From: Malania oleifera
Lineage: Eukaryota; Streptophyta; Magnoliopsida; Santalales; Ximeniaceae
NCBI RefSeq assembly: GCF_029873635.1
Contig: NC_080428.1
Coordinates: 64,951,101 to 65,015,100, forward strand
Reading direction: 5' to 3'
Length of the DNA stretch: 64,000 bases
A program made the position numbers and the translations under genes. How positions within the stretch are numbered: the stretch's first letter is position 1; each line of letters starts with the position of its first letter. The notes beneath the pieces were generated by a model. The model was not told the origin of the DNA and made no database searches. It saw only the letters and a list, made by a program, of their open reading frames with translations. Below, piece after piece: positions 1 to 12,200 of the stretch.

Positions 1-256
1 TCAAGTTGATGAAGTGCTTTTATTTTCTTTTGCAATGAATTCATGAGTGTTTTCCCACATGGAGTTGCGTCTTCTGTGTCTTTTTGTTCTTTGCTTTTTG
101 TAATAAAAGGGGTTTAATCGAAAAAGCATTGTCTTAAGAAATTTCAATAAAAACATATTTTCAAAAAATTGTCTCATATGCACTGCATTTTTCATTAATT
201 AAATATTATCTTGCTTGTGTTGTGTGGACCTTGCAAGCAGATTTGAGGACAATGAC
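1..256. other. Spacer left of the copia element, no gene seen
   Basis: AT-rich sequence with only a short frame of 64 residues on the minus strand, low in complexity and without a recognisable motif. It is the left flank of the copia insertion; its last five bases (ATGAC, 252-256) are repeated at 4160-4164 as the target duplication. Confidence 0.6.
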
Positions 257-680
257 TGTTAGGAACCTGTGAGCATCCAAAATAAAGTGACACCAAAGAT
301 TTAACGTGGTTTGGTCAATAACGACCTACGTCCACGGAGCACACACCAAATATTCACTATCGTCGAAAAAATTACAATTTTCTCTCTCTCTCTCTCTCCC
401 TCTCTTCCTCCCTTCTTCCTCTCTGCTCTCTCTGAGCTTCTCGCTTTGTTATTGTGTCATTCCTCAGCCCTCTATTTATAGTGCTGATCTTCCAATCACA
501 ATTTAATTACAATTTAAACATAATGAATCAAAACATGGGAAGTTACAATCATGAGGTAAATGGAGATAAATTGCACTACGTGAGATTAATTGCACTGCGT
601 TTTCCAACTCAGCTCCATGAATGGACCGCATCTCCAACTCAGCTCCAGCTCCTGGCTGTCTTCTGGCTCCAACTCTAACA
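257..680 (-). repeat. 3' LTR of the copia element
   Basis: 424 bp beginning TGTTAGGAAC and ending CTAACA, matching 3742-4159 along its length. It contains a CT-rich tract (about 380-425) and a TATTTATAG box at about 474. Its inner edge carries the polypurine tract. Confidence 0.92.
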
Positions 681-3254
681 ATCTCCCACTTGGAGACAGA
701 GACGTCTCCTCAACCAGTATCATAAATAAATGATGTACTCAAAACATATGTCTTCAGGCATGAAGACCAACTGAACTTAAACACAACTTCAGTTTCTCCG
801 TAGTCACCACCTTCCTGTCTGCTTGATTCCTACGGAATAATCTGATGGTTGTCAGTTTCACAACTGGTGCAAAGATGTCGGTGTAGTAAATCCCTTCCTT
901 CTGCTCAAAACCTTTAACTACCAACCGAGGCTTGTACCTTCTAGAGCTATCATGCTCCTCTTCGATTCTATACACCCACTTGTTGTGAAGGCCTTTAGGC
1001 AACTTCCACGTTTTGTTGGAGGTGAGGGACTTCATCTCATCCTTCATCACATGCTCCCACTTGTTTGTATCTGCCACCTGACATGCTTCATCATAGCATT
1101 CAGGTTCTCCTCCATCTGTAGGAAGTAAGTAATCAATATACCTTCTGTTTGGTACATGGAGACGGTGGTGCGACGATATGCTCCATTGGTTCCTCCACCT
1201 GAGGATTCTCGGCATTCCACTGTTGTGTCCCGACACATTTTGAGTGGACTAGTTCTAGTCTCTTCTTCTTTGGGGCATGAGTGTTTATCTGGAAACTAAC
1301 CTTCTTCTGTTTCCCGACTATACAATCCTCACACATGTCAATCTGTACTGAAATAAATATGGAGGCATTGGAGGTTAGAAAAAGTGTTCTAATTTTCTTA
1401 CCTCGCGCAATTGTTAGTACACCCTTTGAAACTTTCCATTCATCGCCAATGAATTTCATCGTGCATCCCTCATCTTCCAGCTGACCAATCGAGATCAAAT
1501 TCTTCCTCAAGTCTGGAATATACTTGACATATGTCAGCTTCCATACTGACCCGTTTATATTGATCTTCACAACTCCCTTGCCGATTACATCGCAAGGTTG
1601 ATTGTTGCCAAGGTACACCTTACCAAAATTACCTGGTGCGTACTCCTCTAGGCAATCTCTGCAGCATGTGGCATGAAATGAGGCTCCGGAATCTAAGACC
1701 CAAGACTCATGTTTGCTCTCCAAAGAGCAAATCAACATCTCATCATTTTCGAAAGCAATATTTGCTTCTGTCTTTGCCGTCGTTTGATATTCTTTCTTTT
1801 GACTCCTACACTAGTTCTTGTAATGACCAACTTTTCCACAGTTACAACACTCAATAACCTTTGTGTTTTGGGAACCTGTGTCCTGAGTACCTCTAGGATT
1901 TCTGGATTTAGACCGCCTGGGCCTAGATCTACCGCGGTTGTTTGATCGTCCATGCCTGTTTCCTCTACCTCGACTCTCCATGTTCAAGGTTGAACTCGAA
2001 GTGGAGCCATGGTTCGACAGCATTCTTATTTCCTCCGTCAAAATCATGCTGATGACTTTATCGTATACAAGCTTCAATTTTCCTGCGGAGCTACTAATGG
2101 CAGTAATGACACCATTCCAACTTTCAGGAAACTGACTGAGAATCAGTAGGGCCCGAATCTCATTATCAAACATTTTACCGACTGAGGCGAGTTGATCAGA
2201 AAACTAATTGAAGTTATTCAAATGTCTGCTGAAACTTTCACTTACAGATAGACTCATAGTAAATAGTTTTTTCATGAGATGTACCTTGTTTGCGGCTAAA
2301 GGCTACTCGTACATATTAGAATGCGCATCCATCAGAGACTTGGTGGATGTTATATGCTTGATATTGAACGACACAGATTTTGACAACGTCATTCTGATGG
2401 CTCCAAGGGCTTTTTGATCAAGCAACTCCCACTTGTCCTCGTTCATGGATGCTTGCTTACCCTTCAACAATAAGTTCAATTCATTCCCAAACAAATAATT
2501 TTCTATCTGCATCTTTCAGAAACCGAAATTATTTCCGTTGAACATTTCAATTTTTGAGCTCTTTTCATTTGACATCTCGATTCTTTAATCTAGAGATGGA
2601 ATTATCTCAAATGGATAGCACGGTTGGATCCAGAACGATCGAAACCCCTAGAAATGGTTCAAGTCGCTCGAAAAACAGACCCAAAACGACTCCGAAAAGC
2701 TTAATCAAAGTTTGGTCAAACCTGGTCAAACTTGCTGACATGGCACTTGTTGATGCGGCGCTGACGTGGCAATGTGGGGTCCATTGATGATGTGGCAAGG
2801 TGGGCCCACTTGCTGATGTGGCACCCACCAGCTGACAGGGCTCAACTAGCGTGGCAGCTTACTCAGCGGCACTAACGTGACCGGTTCTGAGACGGCGGGT
2901 CGGATCTAGGTCGGGGACCTGATCTTGGGTTGATTCGGTCTAAGTTAGCGTCTGGGTCGGGTCAAGGCTGATCAGGCTAGGACGACGCGTGCAACACATG
3001 CGGCGCGTGAGGGAGCTGGTTTCTGGTGCATAGCCGGTGCGTGGTGAGGCGTCTTACTCTGGTAAGGCGCGTGAGGGTGCGTGAGCCTTCTTCTGAACTC
3101 CGTTCGAACTTCGGCTTGCATGGTTCTCTTCGTCTTAGCGAGCTGAATGCGATGGTTGCCTCAAAACTTGGTTTCGATCTACTGGATAGAGCTCTGATTT
3201 CAGGATCACTTCTAATCTGGCTTTCCTGCTCCAACCGGGCTCTGATACCACTTG

Positions 3255-3420
3255 TTAGGACCGGAGGAGCCCAAAGGTGGGCTTGATACACATGGGTGAA
3301 CACCAACTTGACCCAAAAGCTCAAGCTATTTGGGTCTTGGGTCCATCCATGTATATAAGCACCTATCATCCACTTTAATTTTCCAATGTGAGACAAGCTC
3401 GCAAGTGGAATTCTCAACAA
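3255..3420 (-). repeat. Second-family short LTR inside the copia element
   Basis: A 166-bp segment starting TGTTAGGACCGG and ending TCTCAACA, with a TATATAAG box at about 3353, unlike the 424-bp outer LTR beyond the first seven bases. On its left (3239-3252) is a second initiator-Met primer-binding site read on the minus strand. On its right (3421-3433) is a purine tract read on the minus strand. No target duplication flanks it. A single LTR with a primer site on one side and a purine tract on the other is what a tandem or recombined element leaves. The size fits a TRIM-like LTR. Confidence 0.6.
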
Positions 3421-3726
3421 TCTCCCCCTCACTTGTGAGTTCCAGCTACTCCCCCTTGAGGAAACTGTCTCCATTCTGGGACAATTCTCCAACAATTGCT
3501 CAAGTGGACCTTACCACTGGCGCCTTACGTGCGTCAGATTGCATTCCTCGTGCCTCAGAACCAATCCTACCTCTCACGTCTTGACCCTATTCAGATCCAT
3601 CAGCAGCATAGATGATCCTTATTGGCCTCAGCCACATACTTGGTCCTCTAACTGTTAGCACGTCAGAAGAATTACCTTCTCATCTTGACATTTTACGATG
3701 TCGCTCACCTAGAGTTACGAATTGTC

Positions 3727-3740
3727 GGCTCTGATACCAC
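3727..3740 (-). other. Primer-binding site of the copia element
   Basis: On the minus strand this reads GTGGTATCAGAGCC, complementary to the 3' end of initiator methionine tRNA, one base from the 5' LTR, as in most plant copia elements. Confidence 0.85.
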
Positions 3741-3741
3741 T

Positions 3742-4159
3742 TGTTAGGAACTTGTGAGCATCCAGATTAAAGTGACACCAAAGATTTAATGTGGTTCGGT
3801 CAATAACGACCTACGTCCACGAAGCACACACCAAATATTCGCTATTGCCGGAAAAATTACAATTCTCTCTCTTTCACCCTCTCTTCCTCCCTTCTTCCTC
3901 TTTGCTCTCTCTGAGCTTCTCACTCTGTTATTGTGTCATTCCTCAGCTCTCTATTTATAGGGCTGATCTTCCAATCATAATTTAATTACAATTTAAACAT
4001 AATGAATCAAAACATGGGAAGTTACAATCATGAGGTAAATAGAGATAAATTGCACCGCGTGAGATTAATTGCACCGCATTTTCCAACTCAGCTCCATGAA
4101 TGGACTACGTCTCCAACTTAGCTCCAGCTCCTGACTGTCTTCTGGCTCCAGATCTAACA
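3742..4159 (-). repeat. 5' LTR of the copia element
   Basis: 418 bp matching 257-680, ending CTAACA and followed by the target duplication ATGAC. The pair is about 93 percent identical by eye count. Confidence 0.92.
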
Positions 4160-4164
4160 ATGAC

Positions 4165-5973
4165 TTACTTTGTCATGCAACCTTTTGATATTATGCTTGA
4201 TGCATCATTGAATATAGGTTTCCATCTTATTCTCAGTGCATGATAATTTGTAATTACCAACGTTGGTGGCTAAGGACATGTGGCCATCATTTGGTTGACC
4301 GGTGAATCCTTTAAAGAACCCAGTTCAATTTTATTTTCCCTTACGAGCCCTTTGAGCCTATTTATTCCTTTAATCTAGGAATAAAGTTAGTTAACTAAAA
4401 ATTCACTTGAGTGGGGATCCTATTAATTGAAAATTCAATTTAGGAAATGGTACACATCAAAATGAAAGCAAGAAGAAGAAGAAGAAGAAGCCCCCAAGTC
4501 AAGAAAATTAGAGCCTTATAAATCCAATCAAGAAAATTTGCCTTATAAATCTTTTCTTCTTTATCCACAACCATAGTCTACATTACGGTTCTAATAAAAG
4601 CCCTGACTGGATCAATTTTCCTTTTTTTTTTTTTTTTTCATTTGAATTGTTAATTCAAGACAAGAGTCCTGAATTACTTAATGATATAATCTCGCAATGG
4701 GTACGTAGGCAGCTTATGGATTCTTAATTCATGAATCCGACCGATACAGTACAAAATAAAAGGGGATGCCCTAAGACAAGGGGCAGATTGAGGATTTCAA
4801 GCCTAGTTGCCTATCCTTTCTTAACCCTAAAACCCAACCTACAATATGTCTATGCATTCAAAGTCCACCTCGAGGTCCTGAAATGTTGGCAATGGGACTC
4901 GTGAGATAATTCAGTATGCATCAAAGATCAAATGAGAGATGATGTGATTAAGCAAATCTTTGTATTGCAAGCATTGATCAGGACATCCATATCCTTGGAA
5001 TTGCAGCTTTTGTTTACTGCCAACCCTTGTTAAAAATTAGAAATGGAGTTGAATAGAAGTTGAGCATTGGAAAAGAAAAAGAAAAAAAAATGAAAAGGAA
5101 AAATGAGCCCCGAGTGTTCGATGGAAGGTCGAATTTCAGGACCAAGCTATGAGTTCATAATGCTGGTCAAAGTAAAGCCATTGCCCAATAGAAAAGCAGA
5201 CAAGGAAAGAAAGGATAATGCAGGTTTGACGATGTTTTAATCACACTATTTTGAATATTATGCTGGTCAAAGTAAAGTCATTGCCTAAAATTTGTTGATT
5301 GGGGCATTGTTGCCACTTCAAGAGAAGATGAGAGCTTGGCTCCTTGAATGTTTTAACGGGGGCATCAGAAAATGAGGGTTGGTCCCTAAATCTTGTTAAG
5401 TGGGGGCATCATTGTCATTTCAAGAAAAAAAATGAGGGCCTAGTATCCCTGAATGTTATTAACTGGGACATTGGTAAGGCCTAACTCTCCCGTCCACAGT
5501 TTGGGATTTGAGGATTGTTAATAAGAAGTTGAGACATGTTCAAAATTGGATTTCAAAATTCTATCCGAATATCAATTGGATAGACATTTGTTCATAAGTG
5601 TTCTTGAAGTGGAGATTTGTACATCCTCTTACATTGTATGCATGACATCGACAATGAAGAGAAGCATTTCATATGAAGTTTGTGTACATGGGCAGAGTTA
5701 GGATGTGTCCTCATTTCAAGCATCATATCTCATAATATCGAGTTCGCCACTCGGTCGAAGTGTTTTGGGATTTTCTATTTTGCCCATTTCTTAGGGTTCG
5801 TCGTCCGGCAAGTTGCGACATCTCTAATTCTCAAATTATTTTTAGGATTAAAAATATTTTTCTAATTTGTTAAAAATAAATTGGACTAGACTTCTAATAT
5901 TTTTCCAATCTTTGATTGCAAATGTATCATACCAAATTATTTTTCATACACATAAGAGTTAAAAGGCATATAG
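4165..5973. other. Spacer with simple repeats, no gene seen
   Basis: AT-rich, no convincing reading frame. It holds an AAG microsatellite (about 4467-4490), a T run (about 4621-4639) and the imperfect tandem repeats at 5159-5475. Part of it may be decayed retroelement, but no terminal structure is visible. Confidence 0.55.
5159..5475. repeat. Imperfect short tandem repeats
   Basis: The phrase TGCTGGTCAAAGTAAAG occurs at about 5162 and again at 5261. Downstream, units of about 40-60 bp of the type TTGTTAA-GTGGGGGCAT-...-TTCAAGA-...-CTGAATG recur at about 5290, 5351, 5394 and 5457 with many differences. No coding potential. Confidence 0.6.
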
Positions 5974-6063
5974 TGTAATGACCAGAAGAATAATGGTATT
6001 TAAATAATAAAGAGAGAGAGAGAAATGTAAATAATAAAAAAAAGAGGCAGCAGACTTCATCAA

Positions 6064-6224
6064 CGAACGCTTCGCGTTCGTCGATGATGTGGCACTATGG
6101 GCTTGTCGACGAGAAGATACCGAGAGAGGATTTGTGGCAATCTGATACTCGTCGACGAGGGGTGCAGGTTCGTCGACGAACTTTCTATAGGACTCGTTGA
6201 CGAGATGACGTGTCTCGTTGACGA
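6064..6224. promoter_or_regulatory. Array of GTCGAC-type palindromes upstream of the LTR A TATA box
   Basis: A hairpin-like palindrome (GAACGCTTCGCGTTC, about 6065-6079) is followed by six copies of the 9-bp motif CGTCGACGA or a one- to two-base variant, at about 6079, 6104, 6150, 6171, 6195 and 6216. The last ends about 10 bases before the TATA box. The position fits U3 promoter or enhancer elements; binding factors are unknown. Confidence 0.55.
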
Positions 6225-6919
6225 ATCTAAAGCTATAAGTAGCTAAAACCCGGATTTTTAACTCAATTTTTAGTGCAAAAACCTTCTCTCTCTCTTTCTC
6301 TCTCTACATTTCCCTCCCCTTCTCTCTTCAATCCCTGCTCTATTTCTCGTCGGATCCAAGATCTGAGGCCACCACGACGCTCCTGGTGAAGTTCTCTGCA
6401 AGTCTACTGGAGCTGATTGTTGGTGGAGCTTGTTTGAAATTCATCCCAATTTTAGAGTAAGGCAATTTATTCAGTATTTGTTTTCCGTACAATTATAAGA
6501 AATGTAGTATGCAAAGAAATACTAATGTTTGGTTCTGGGGGATGTTGTTCTCAGGGAGTTGAGCAGGGAACCCTGCAGGTATAGGGTCAGAGTACAGTAG
6601 GGACTTTTCAGAAATAAGGTAAAGGAAATATGCTATGCTATGGTATTTTTAGAATGTTTATCAGCATATTATGTATATACATTCACAAGCATATTGATCA
6701 GTTTATTTTTCAGAATATCATGAGTGTTATTATTTTAGTAAAATTACAGATATGAAGCATGAGATTTTGATTAATCAAATGTGTGGCATGAGTTTATTAC
6801 AGTATAGTATGTTGATTTTATAGCTTTATAGATAATCAGTTATACAGATTATTAGCAATGAATGAGACTTACAGTATTTCCCAGAATAACATGATTTCTA
6901 AACCATAACACTCAAACAA

Positions 6920-7115
6920 ATAATACAGATATTACAGAAAAATATTACAGATAGTACAGATATTACAGACATAAATTACAGATATTACAGACAGAAATTA
7001 CAGATAGTACAGATATTACAAACATAAATTACAGATATTATAGACAAATATTACAAATAGTACAGATATTACAGACAGAAATTACAGATATTACATACAA
7101 ACATTACAGATATTT
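6920..7115. repeat. ATTACAGAT minisatellite inside LTR A
   Basis: About 195 bp built almost only of ATTACAGATA, ATTACAGACA and GTACAGAT words, in a higher-order pattern of roughly 30-50 bp. It lies downstream of the TATA box, so it would be transcribed in an intact element. Confidence 0.8.
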
Positions 7116-8160
7116 CAGATTTATAGTGTTGTGGTTGTTTTTGAAATCATGTTAAAAGCAGCAAGATAAATATATATTTATATATGTATATAGTATTACA
7201 CGATATTAAATCCCTGTGGAAATTACAGACAGATATATATACAGTAGAGTACGGTACCGTTGCTAGTACAGAATAGAGTGCAACCACATAACTCAGATAG
7301 TATGTGGATTCCATCTAGCTGTGCCAAGAGTGAATGCAGTCTTCCCAGCGAGCTGAGTTTAGGTGGCCAATTAGACGATGTTAGAGTTTGGAGATTGCCC
7401 TAAGAGATTGCAGTGGATCAGATTGGCGAATGTATAGATATAGATTGACATACCTGGTAAGCCAACCAGAGTAAGTCCAGCCTACGGGTCACACAATCCT
7501 ATCATGAGGGGTTATATCATGATACATAGATCCCAGGGTATAGCAGAAGTTCTTATGTACAGATATATCACACAGTAGCAGTTTATACTATTATATTAGC
7601 AATACCTTCAGATAGAAAACTCAGATACACAGCTATGTTTTAAATTATATTTCATATATTCTGTACAGTTTATTAGCTTACTCAGATTACAATATCAGTA
7701 TTATTTTAGTATTTCAAATGTGTAACTCAACCGCCACGCACCGGTAATAGCATATTTCCTCTTACTAGACGTTGTCTCATCCCAGTGACTTATTATTTTT
7801 TACGAGATCCGGTTAGGCGAGCAGATTAGGCTCACGGTTAGAGATTGTCTTGAGCTGCCCTTGCTAGAAGGGTAGGTGTATTTTTGGGTATCAGTGATTT
7901 GGGAATAGTTTCCAGGTTTTGTTGTTGCCACTGGGTAGGTTTGGGGTTGTAAATATATATACTTCAGAATATTATAGTTCTGGTATTGTACATGTGTATA
8001 TGATAGTTTACAGATTTACAGTTACCGCTGCTTAGGTGTGTATGACATACAGGTTTTTCCCAGTGCTCCTTTGAGCCTGGGATATTTTCAGTAGTATTTG
8101 TGATATATGTATAGAGATGAAAAAAAAAATGTAAAATAAGTAGTAGGTCGTTACATATAG

Positions 8161-9259
8161 CAACTATATATATATATATCCATTTGGGAAGAAGTTCATT
8201 GAATTTAGTTCATTTTTATTATGTCTATATACAATGTATAGACTTGTAAGCAATGAAACTGGAATCTATAGTTTGAAATTGATACAATGTTTCAAATAGT
8301 TGGGCTCCTATATTTGGAAAGTTGACATGTTAGGGCATTAATAAAATAGAAAATTATAAGGTCATATTAATTAATTAGATAAAAAGAACTTGAATTTTGA
8401 CTTGTTGTTTCCATCGATATGGGTCATGTATTTATATCTATGTAATTTTTTATTCTTTCCAATTGAGGATTGAAAGTTTATACTATATCTTAAAAAGATA
8501 AGATGACTTTAAAAAAAATAAAATCTAATTTAAGCACGAGGTTTAAGTAATTTTCCTCTCTTAGAAAGATGACGGAAAAATCATGAAAATAAGAAAGTTG
8601 GCCTGAGAGAGTAATTGTGATGTAGTGAAGTTATTAAAGTCATACAAAATAATGAGAGAATTATAAGTTATTATTAAAAAAAAAATATTATTTTATTAAT
8701 TTGTCATTAACTAAGAGAGTTGTCATTTACACTAAAAAAAGATTGCAAGACTTTATGTTTATTTTTTGTATATCAAATGACAAATTTACCCCTTATTTTT
8801 ACAATGAATTATGAATGTACCCTTTTTTTGTCTTTTTACTTGTAATAAAATTAAAATTAAAATATAAATTCCTCATTTAATAGACAAAAATTAAATTGGA
8901 GTGCCACAATATATAATTAAAATTTTTTTTTTTTTCAGAAATCCCACTAGCACTATTTTTATTTTTAAACTTAGTATGGTATGATGATATAGAAGCAATG
9001 GCAATTAAATAAATATTTTAATTTTTAAGCTTATTATGGAAACAATGGCAAGTGCAAAAAGTGCAAGTTCAAAATGCCTCATCCCTTAATTAATAGGGAG
9101 ATTTCCAGTCACTTGACTTTTTATTCACCTCCGCATGCAGGTTTTCGGGGACGCAGAGGTAAGAACATTCATTCTACCATAGCTGTTCTCTGCAAAATCC
9201 CAACTGGGCCATCTCCTTTCCTTCGCTTCAGTCTCTGTTGGGTGTCAAATACAACCATT
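8161..9259. other. Upstream region of the chorismate mutase gene
   Basis: Very AT-rich with TA and A/T runs (a TA tract at about 8168-8179) and no coding frame. The last few hundred bases presumably hold the promoter and 5' untranslated region of the gene that begins at 9260; no promoter element stands out. Confidence 0.5.
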
Positions 9260-12200
9260 ATGCTTCTTTTCCAACCGTCAACAATGGACGCTAAGCTCTC
9301 CAGAGCTTCTATTCCGGCTACTTCAGCCCCCGGCGCTTTAAAATCCTCAATGCTCGATTTGCAATGCGCGAATCAGATAAACTGTAAACCCACTTACGAG
9401 AAATCGGGTTTTGTGAGAAATGGGTATCGTCCTCTTCAAGCTTCACTGATTTCTCCTATCAGGTTACCAGAAATTTTTGTTTCTTTGAAAAAATTCATGG
9501 GGTTTGTTTGTTGTGTACTCAATTTGGTACTTTTTGGTTTTTGTTTTTGCATAGTTGTACGCTAGTTTTAAGTTGATCATTGAAGTTAATTGGGTGCATG
9601 TTATCTCAGTTGAACATTGAATCGTCCTTGTTATTCTCCATGCTGGTAGGAATTGGAGAGAGAGAGAGAGATACATGTCATACATGATAGGGGTGAGATA
9701 AAGGGGTTAGGACTCTTTAATCAACCTTTATTCAAGCCCACCAAGACAAGACTATCTAGAACATTTCTTGATCATGATTGGTAGAGGGATTCATCACGTG
9801 TCTACGGGACCAATCCCAGGGGGACATGCCTGCCATCTTGACCTCCTATAAGGATGCAAGCATAGAATAGTTAACAATTAATTCCTATTTGATCCCAGGC
9901 TTTGGCCCAGTGGTTTGTTGCCTGGCCTCCCTATGGGCAGGTCCAGGGTTTGATCCTCTAGGGGTATGTGTTCGTCCTGGATTTTAGATGGGAGGGGTGG
10001 GGGGGGTAGTCCTTGTACCCAAAAAAAAAAAATGATTCATAATTGTGTATGTAGAGTTTGATGTTGGTCAATCATAGTCTTAAATTTCCATGAAACTGAA
10101 GTATTACTAGAATTACAAGAAAATGCAGCAGCAAGAAGAGTTTCAAGTTTCAACCAAAAGGCTAAGTGAAAGATGAACGACAATACTAATATATGATTGG
10201 GGAGTTAAGTTTCCTCTCTATTGCCCACTTCCTATTAGGGACCTAGAAAGAAGAATACAATTAATTGAAGGTGAATCCGCCATCCTCCTCCTCAAGTGGT
10301 ATTATCTGCAGTTGGTACTGAAACATCGTTGGGCTTGCTCAATCATATTGGCTGCATTACTTTCCCCAAGAATTACACTAAGCTAGGCATATAAAGATTT
10401 CTTATTTCACGTCACAGATAAGAACTATCAAATCAGTTGGATAACAGTTATCAATCACCATTGCCTCAGTTCTACAGATGGCTAGGAAGATAATTGCCTT
10501 ACAATTTCTGTGGTGGCTTTCATTCCAAACTGTTGGTTATTAAATGAACCATCTGCATTTAGCTCTGGTTTTCTACCAAAAGTAGGTGAGGAGGGTCTCA
10601 TCAGTTGTCCACAATTTAGGAAGATAACCTTAAGTGATGAATCATGGATTATGTCCTGGGATCACTAAAAACTCATTGGAACCGAAAATCCAAGAACCAA
10701 TCAAATTCTCTCTGCACTAACTGTTATAAAAAAATGTAATATCTTGTTTAAAAAAATCCAAATTTTTTTTTGGATACAGGCACAAACTGTATTCTATGAA
10801 CCTCTAAACCAAAGGAATCCATTGCCCTCTAGGCTAAAAGATCACCCTGCCACTGAAAAATCCTGCCCTAAGGAAAAAGGAATTGCGAATGTCATACACA
10901 ATTTTGTCTAAATACATGGTTGGCCTGATAATTTGCTTCATGACATGCCTGCAAGGTGAGATGAACAACAAAAACAACAAGCAGCCAAGCCATAAGTCCC
11001 ACTAGGTTAGGTCAGCTACATGAATCTTTTCCTGCCAATTTACTGCATGCAAGGTGAGATAAATGCATTTTTATTTTAGGTTTTAACTTTGATGACTGTA
11101 TTTGATGCTTGATTTTCCTGACCTAGATAACTTTCTTCAAAGTTGCAAATCTATCATGAAATATTAAGTTAGTTTAGCATTATATATCAAATTATCAAGT
11201 TAATTTTTTCTTAACAGAAATAAATTTCTGATAATTTGAAACTAAGCAAAATTGGAAAATTATGCTCCAGTGCATACAGGTAGCTAGGAATGAATTGAAA
11301 ATTTTCATTTTTCTCGGATGGGCATGCCCACTCAGATACAACAACAACAAAACCAAGCCTGAGTCCCACTAAGTGGGGTCAGCTATATGAATCCTTTTCC
11401 GCCAATTTATGCGATCATGGACCATTTCTTTTGATAAATTTAAGGATATTAAATCCTTACTCACTATCTCCTCCCAAGTTATTTTAGTTCTACCCCAACC
11501 CCTTCTTTTACATGCCCACTTAGATGCAGATAAAAATTACATTCATACATGCACATGTTAAATTTTTGTTGGTAATATTTATACCATATATTTGACTTTG
11601 AAAAATTTCGATTCCATCATTATCTTTTTCTTTTCATGCAGATTTACAAGGAAAAAAAAGGTGGATGAAAGTGACACATTGACCCTAGAAAGTATAAGAC
11701 ACTCATTAATCAGACAAGATGATAGCATAATATTTAGTCTTATGGAGAGGGCTCAATATTGTTATAATGAAGAAACATATGACCATAATGCGTTCTCCAT
11801 GGACAGGTTTCGTGGCTCTTTGGTTGAGTTCATAGTCAAGGAAACTGAAACTCTAAGTGCCAAGGTAATTAATTTTCTAATATCGAAAGAAGAGGATTCA
11901 TGTAATGGATCTCTCCTAGTAGGACTTAAGGCTTGACAGTTTGTAATAGTTATTGTTTTACCGAACAAAGTGTGTCCTAAGAACCTAATGTTTTCAGAAT
12001 ACAAATTTAAGGCTGTGAATTTGAAATTATATATCTTAAGTCATCACTTTGCCTAAAAGCTTAAGCTGATAGGTTGTCGGCCAACAGTCTCTATCAAACC
12101 TTAGCACTTTGCTGCACATGCAGACTGATTGCGCATAGAGAGATAGCTGAACAATGAACAGCATCCCTTTGGACAATAAAGTAATTTTTAACAATTTGAT

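Larger units (their letters stand above)
257..4159 (-). mobile_element. Ty1/copia LTR retrotransposon, broken, minus orientation
   Basis: Two direct LTRs (257-680 and 3742-4159), both starting TGTTAGGAAC and ending CTAACA, are flanked by the 5-bp duplication ATGAC (252-256, 4160-4164). Next to the right LTR, 3727-3740 reads on the minus strand as GTGGTATCAGAGCC, the usual primer-binding site for initiator methionine tRNA. Next to the left LTR, 681-693 is the polypurine tract on the minus strand. Parts seen on the minus strand are a gag region with a zinc knuckle of CCNCGKVGHY type (about 1811-2512), the aspartic protease DSGA motif followed by a pre-integrase segment (1133-1738), and the start of the copia reverse transcriptase domain (754-1236). 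At 3.9 kb it is shorter than the usual 4.5-5.5 kb. It is broken with many breaks. By eye the LTRs differ at about 30 of 420 positions, so it is not recent. An LTR of another family lies inside it (3255-3420). Confidence 0.9.
5974..8155. mobile_element. Solo LTR, Ty3/gypsy type (LTR A)
   Basis: A 2,182-bp block starting TGTAATGACC and ending GGTCGTTACA, which are inverted at the ends as LTRs are, flanked on both sides by TATAG (5969-5973, 8156-8160). No primer site, purine tract or coding domain follows, so this is a solo LTR left by recombination between the two LTRs. A TATA box (CTATAAGTAG, 6233-6242) and the phrase order further in (GTGTGGCAT, then a CCAGCCTACGGGTCACACAATCC block, then GTCTCATCCCAGTGA) are shared with the LTRs at 54802-57302 and 61547-63593. 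The long LTR and the family's methionine primer site suggest a chromovirus of the Tekay/Del kind, as inference only. Confidence 0.88.

Noticed and set aside
6920-7115. CRISPR-like direct repeats
   Set aside because: No unique spacers of constant length; a eukaryotic minisatellite inside an LTR.
9074-9259. Longer N-terminus for chorismate mutase from the ATG at 9074
   Set aside because: The extra 62 residues would not resemble a transit peptide or any family member; the stretch is more likely leader, so the start at 9260 or 9284 is preferred.
9891-9960. Possible tRNA gene
   Set aside because: A- and B-box-like words are present but no cloverleaf can be drawn, and the poly-A tail marks a SINE.
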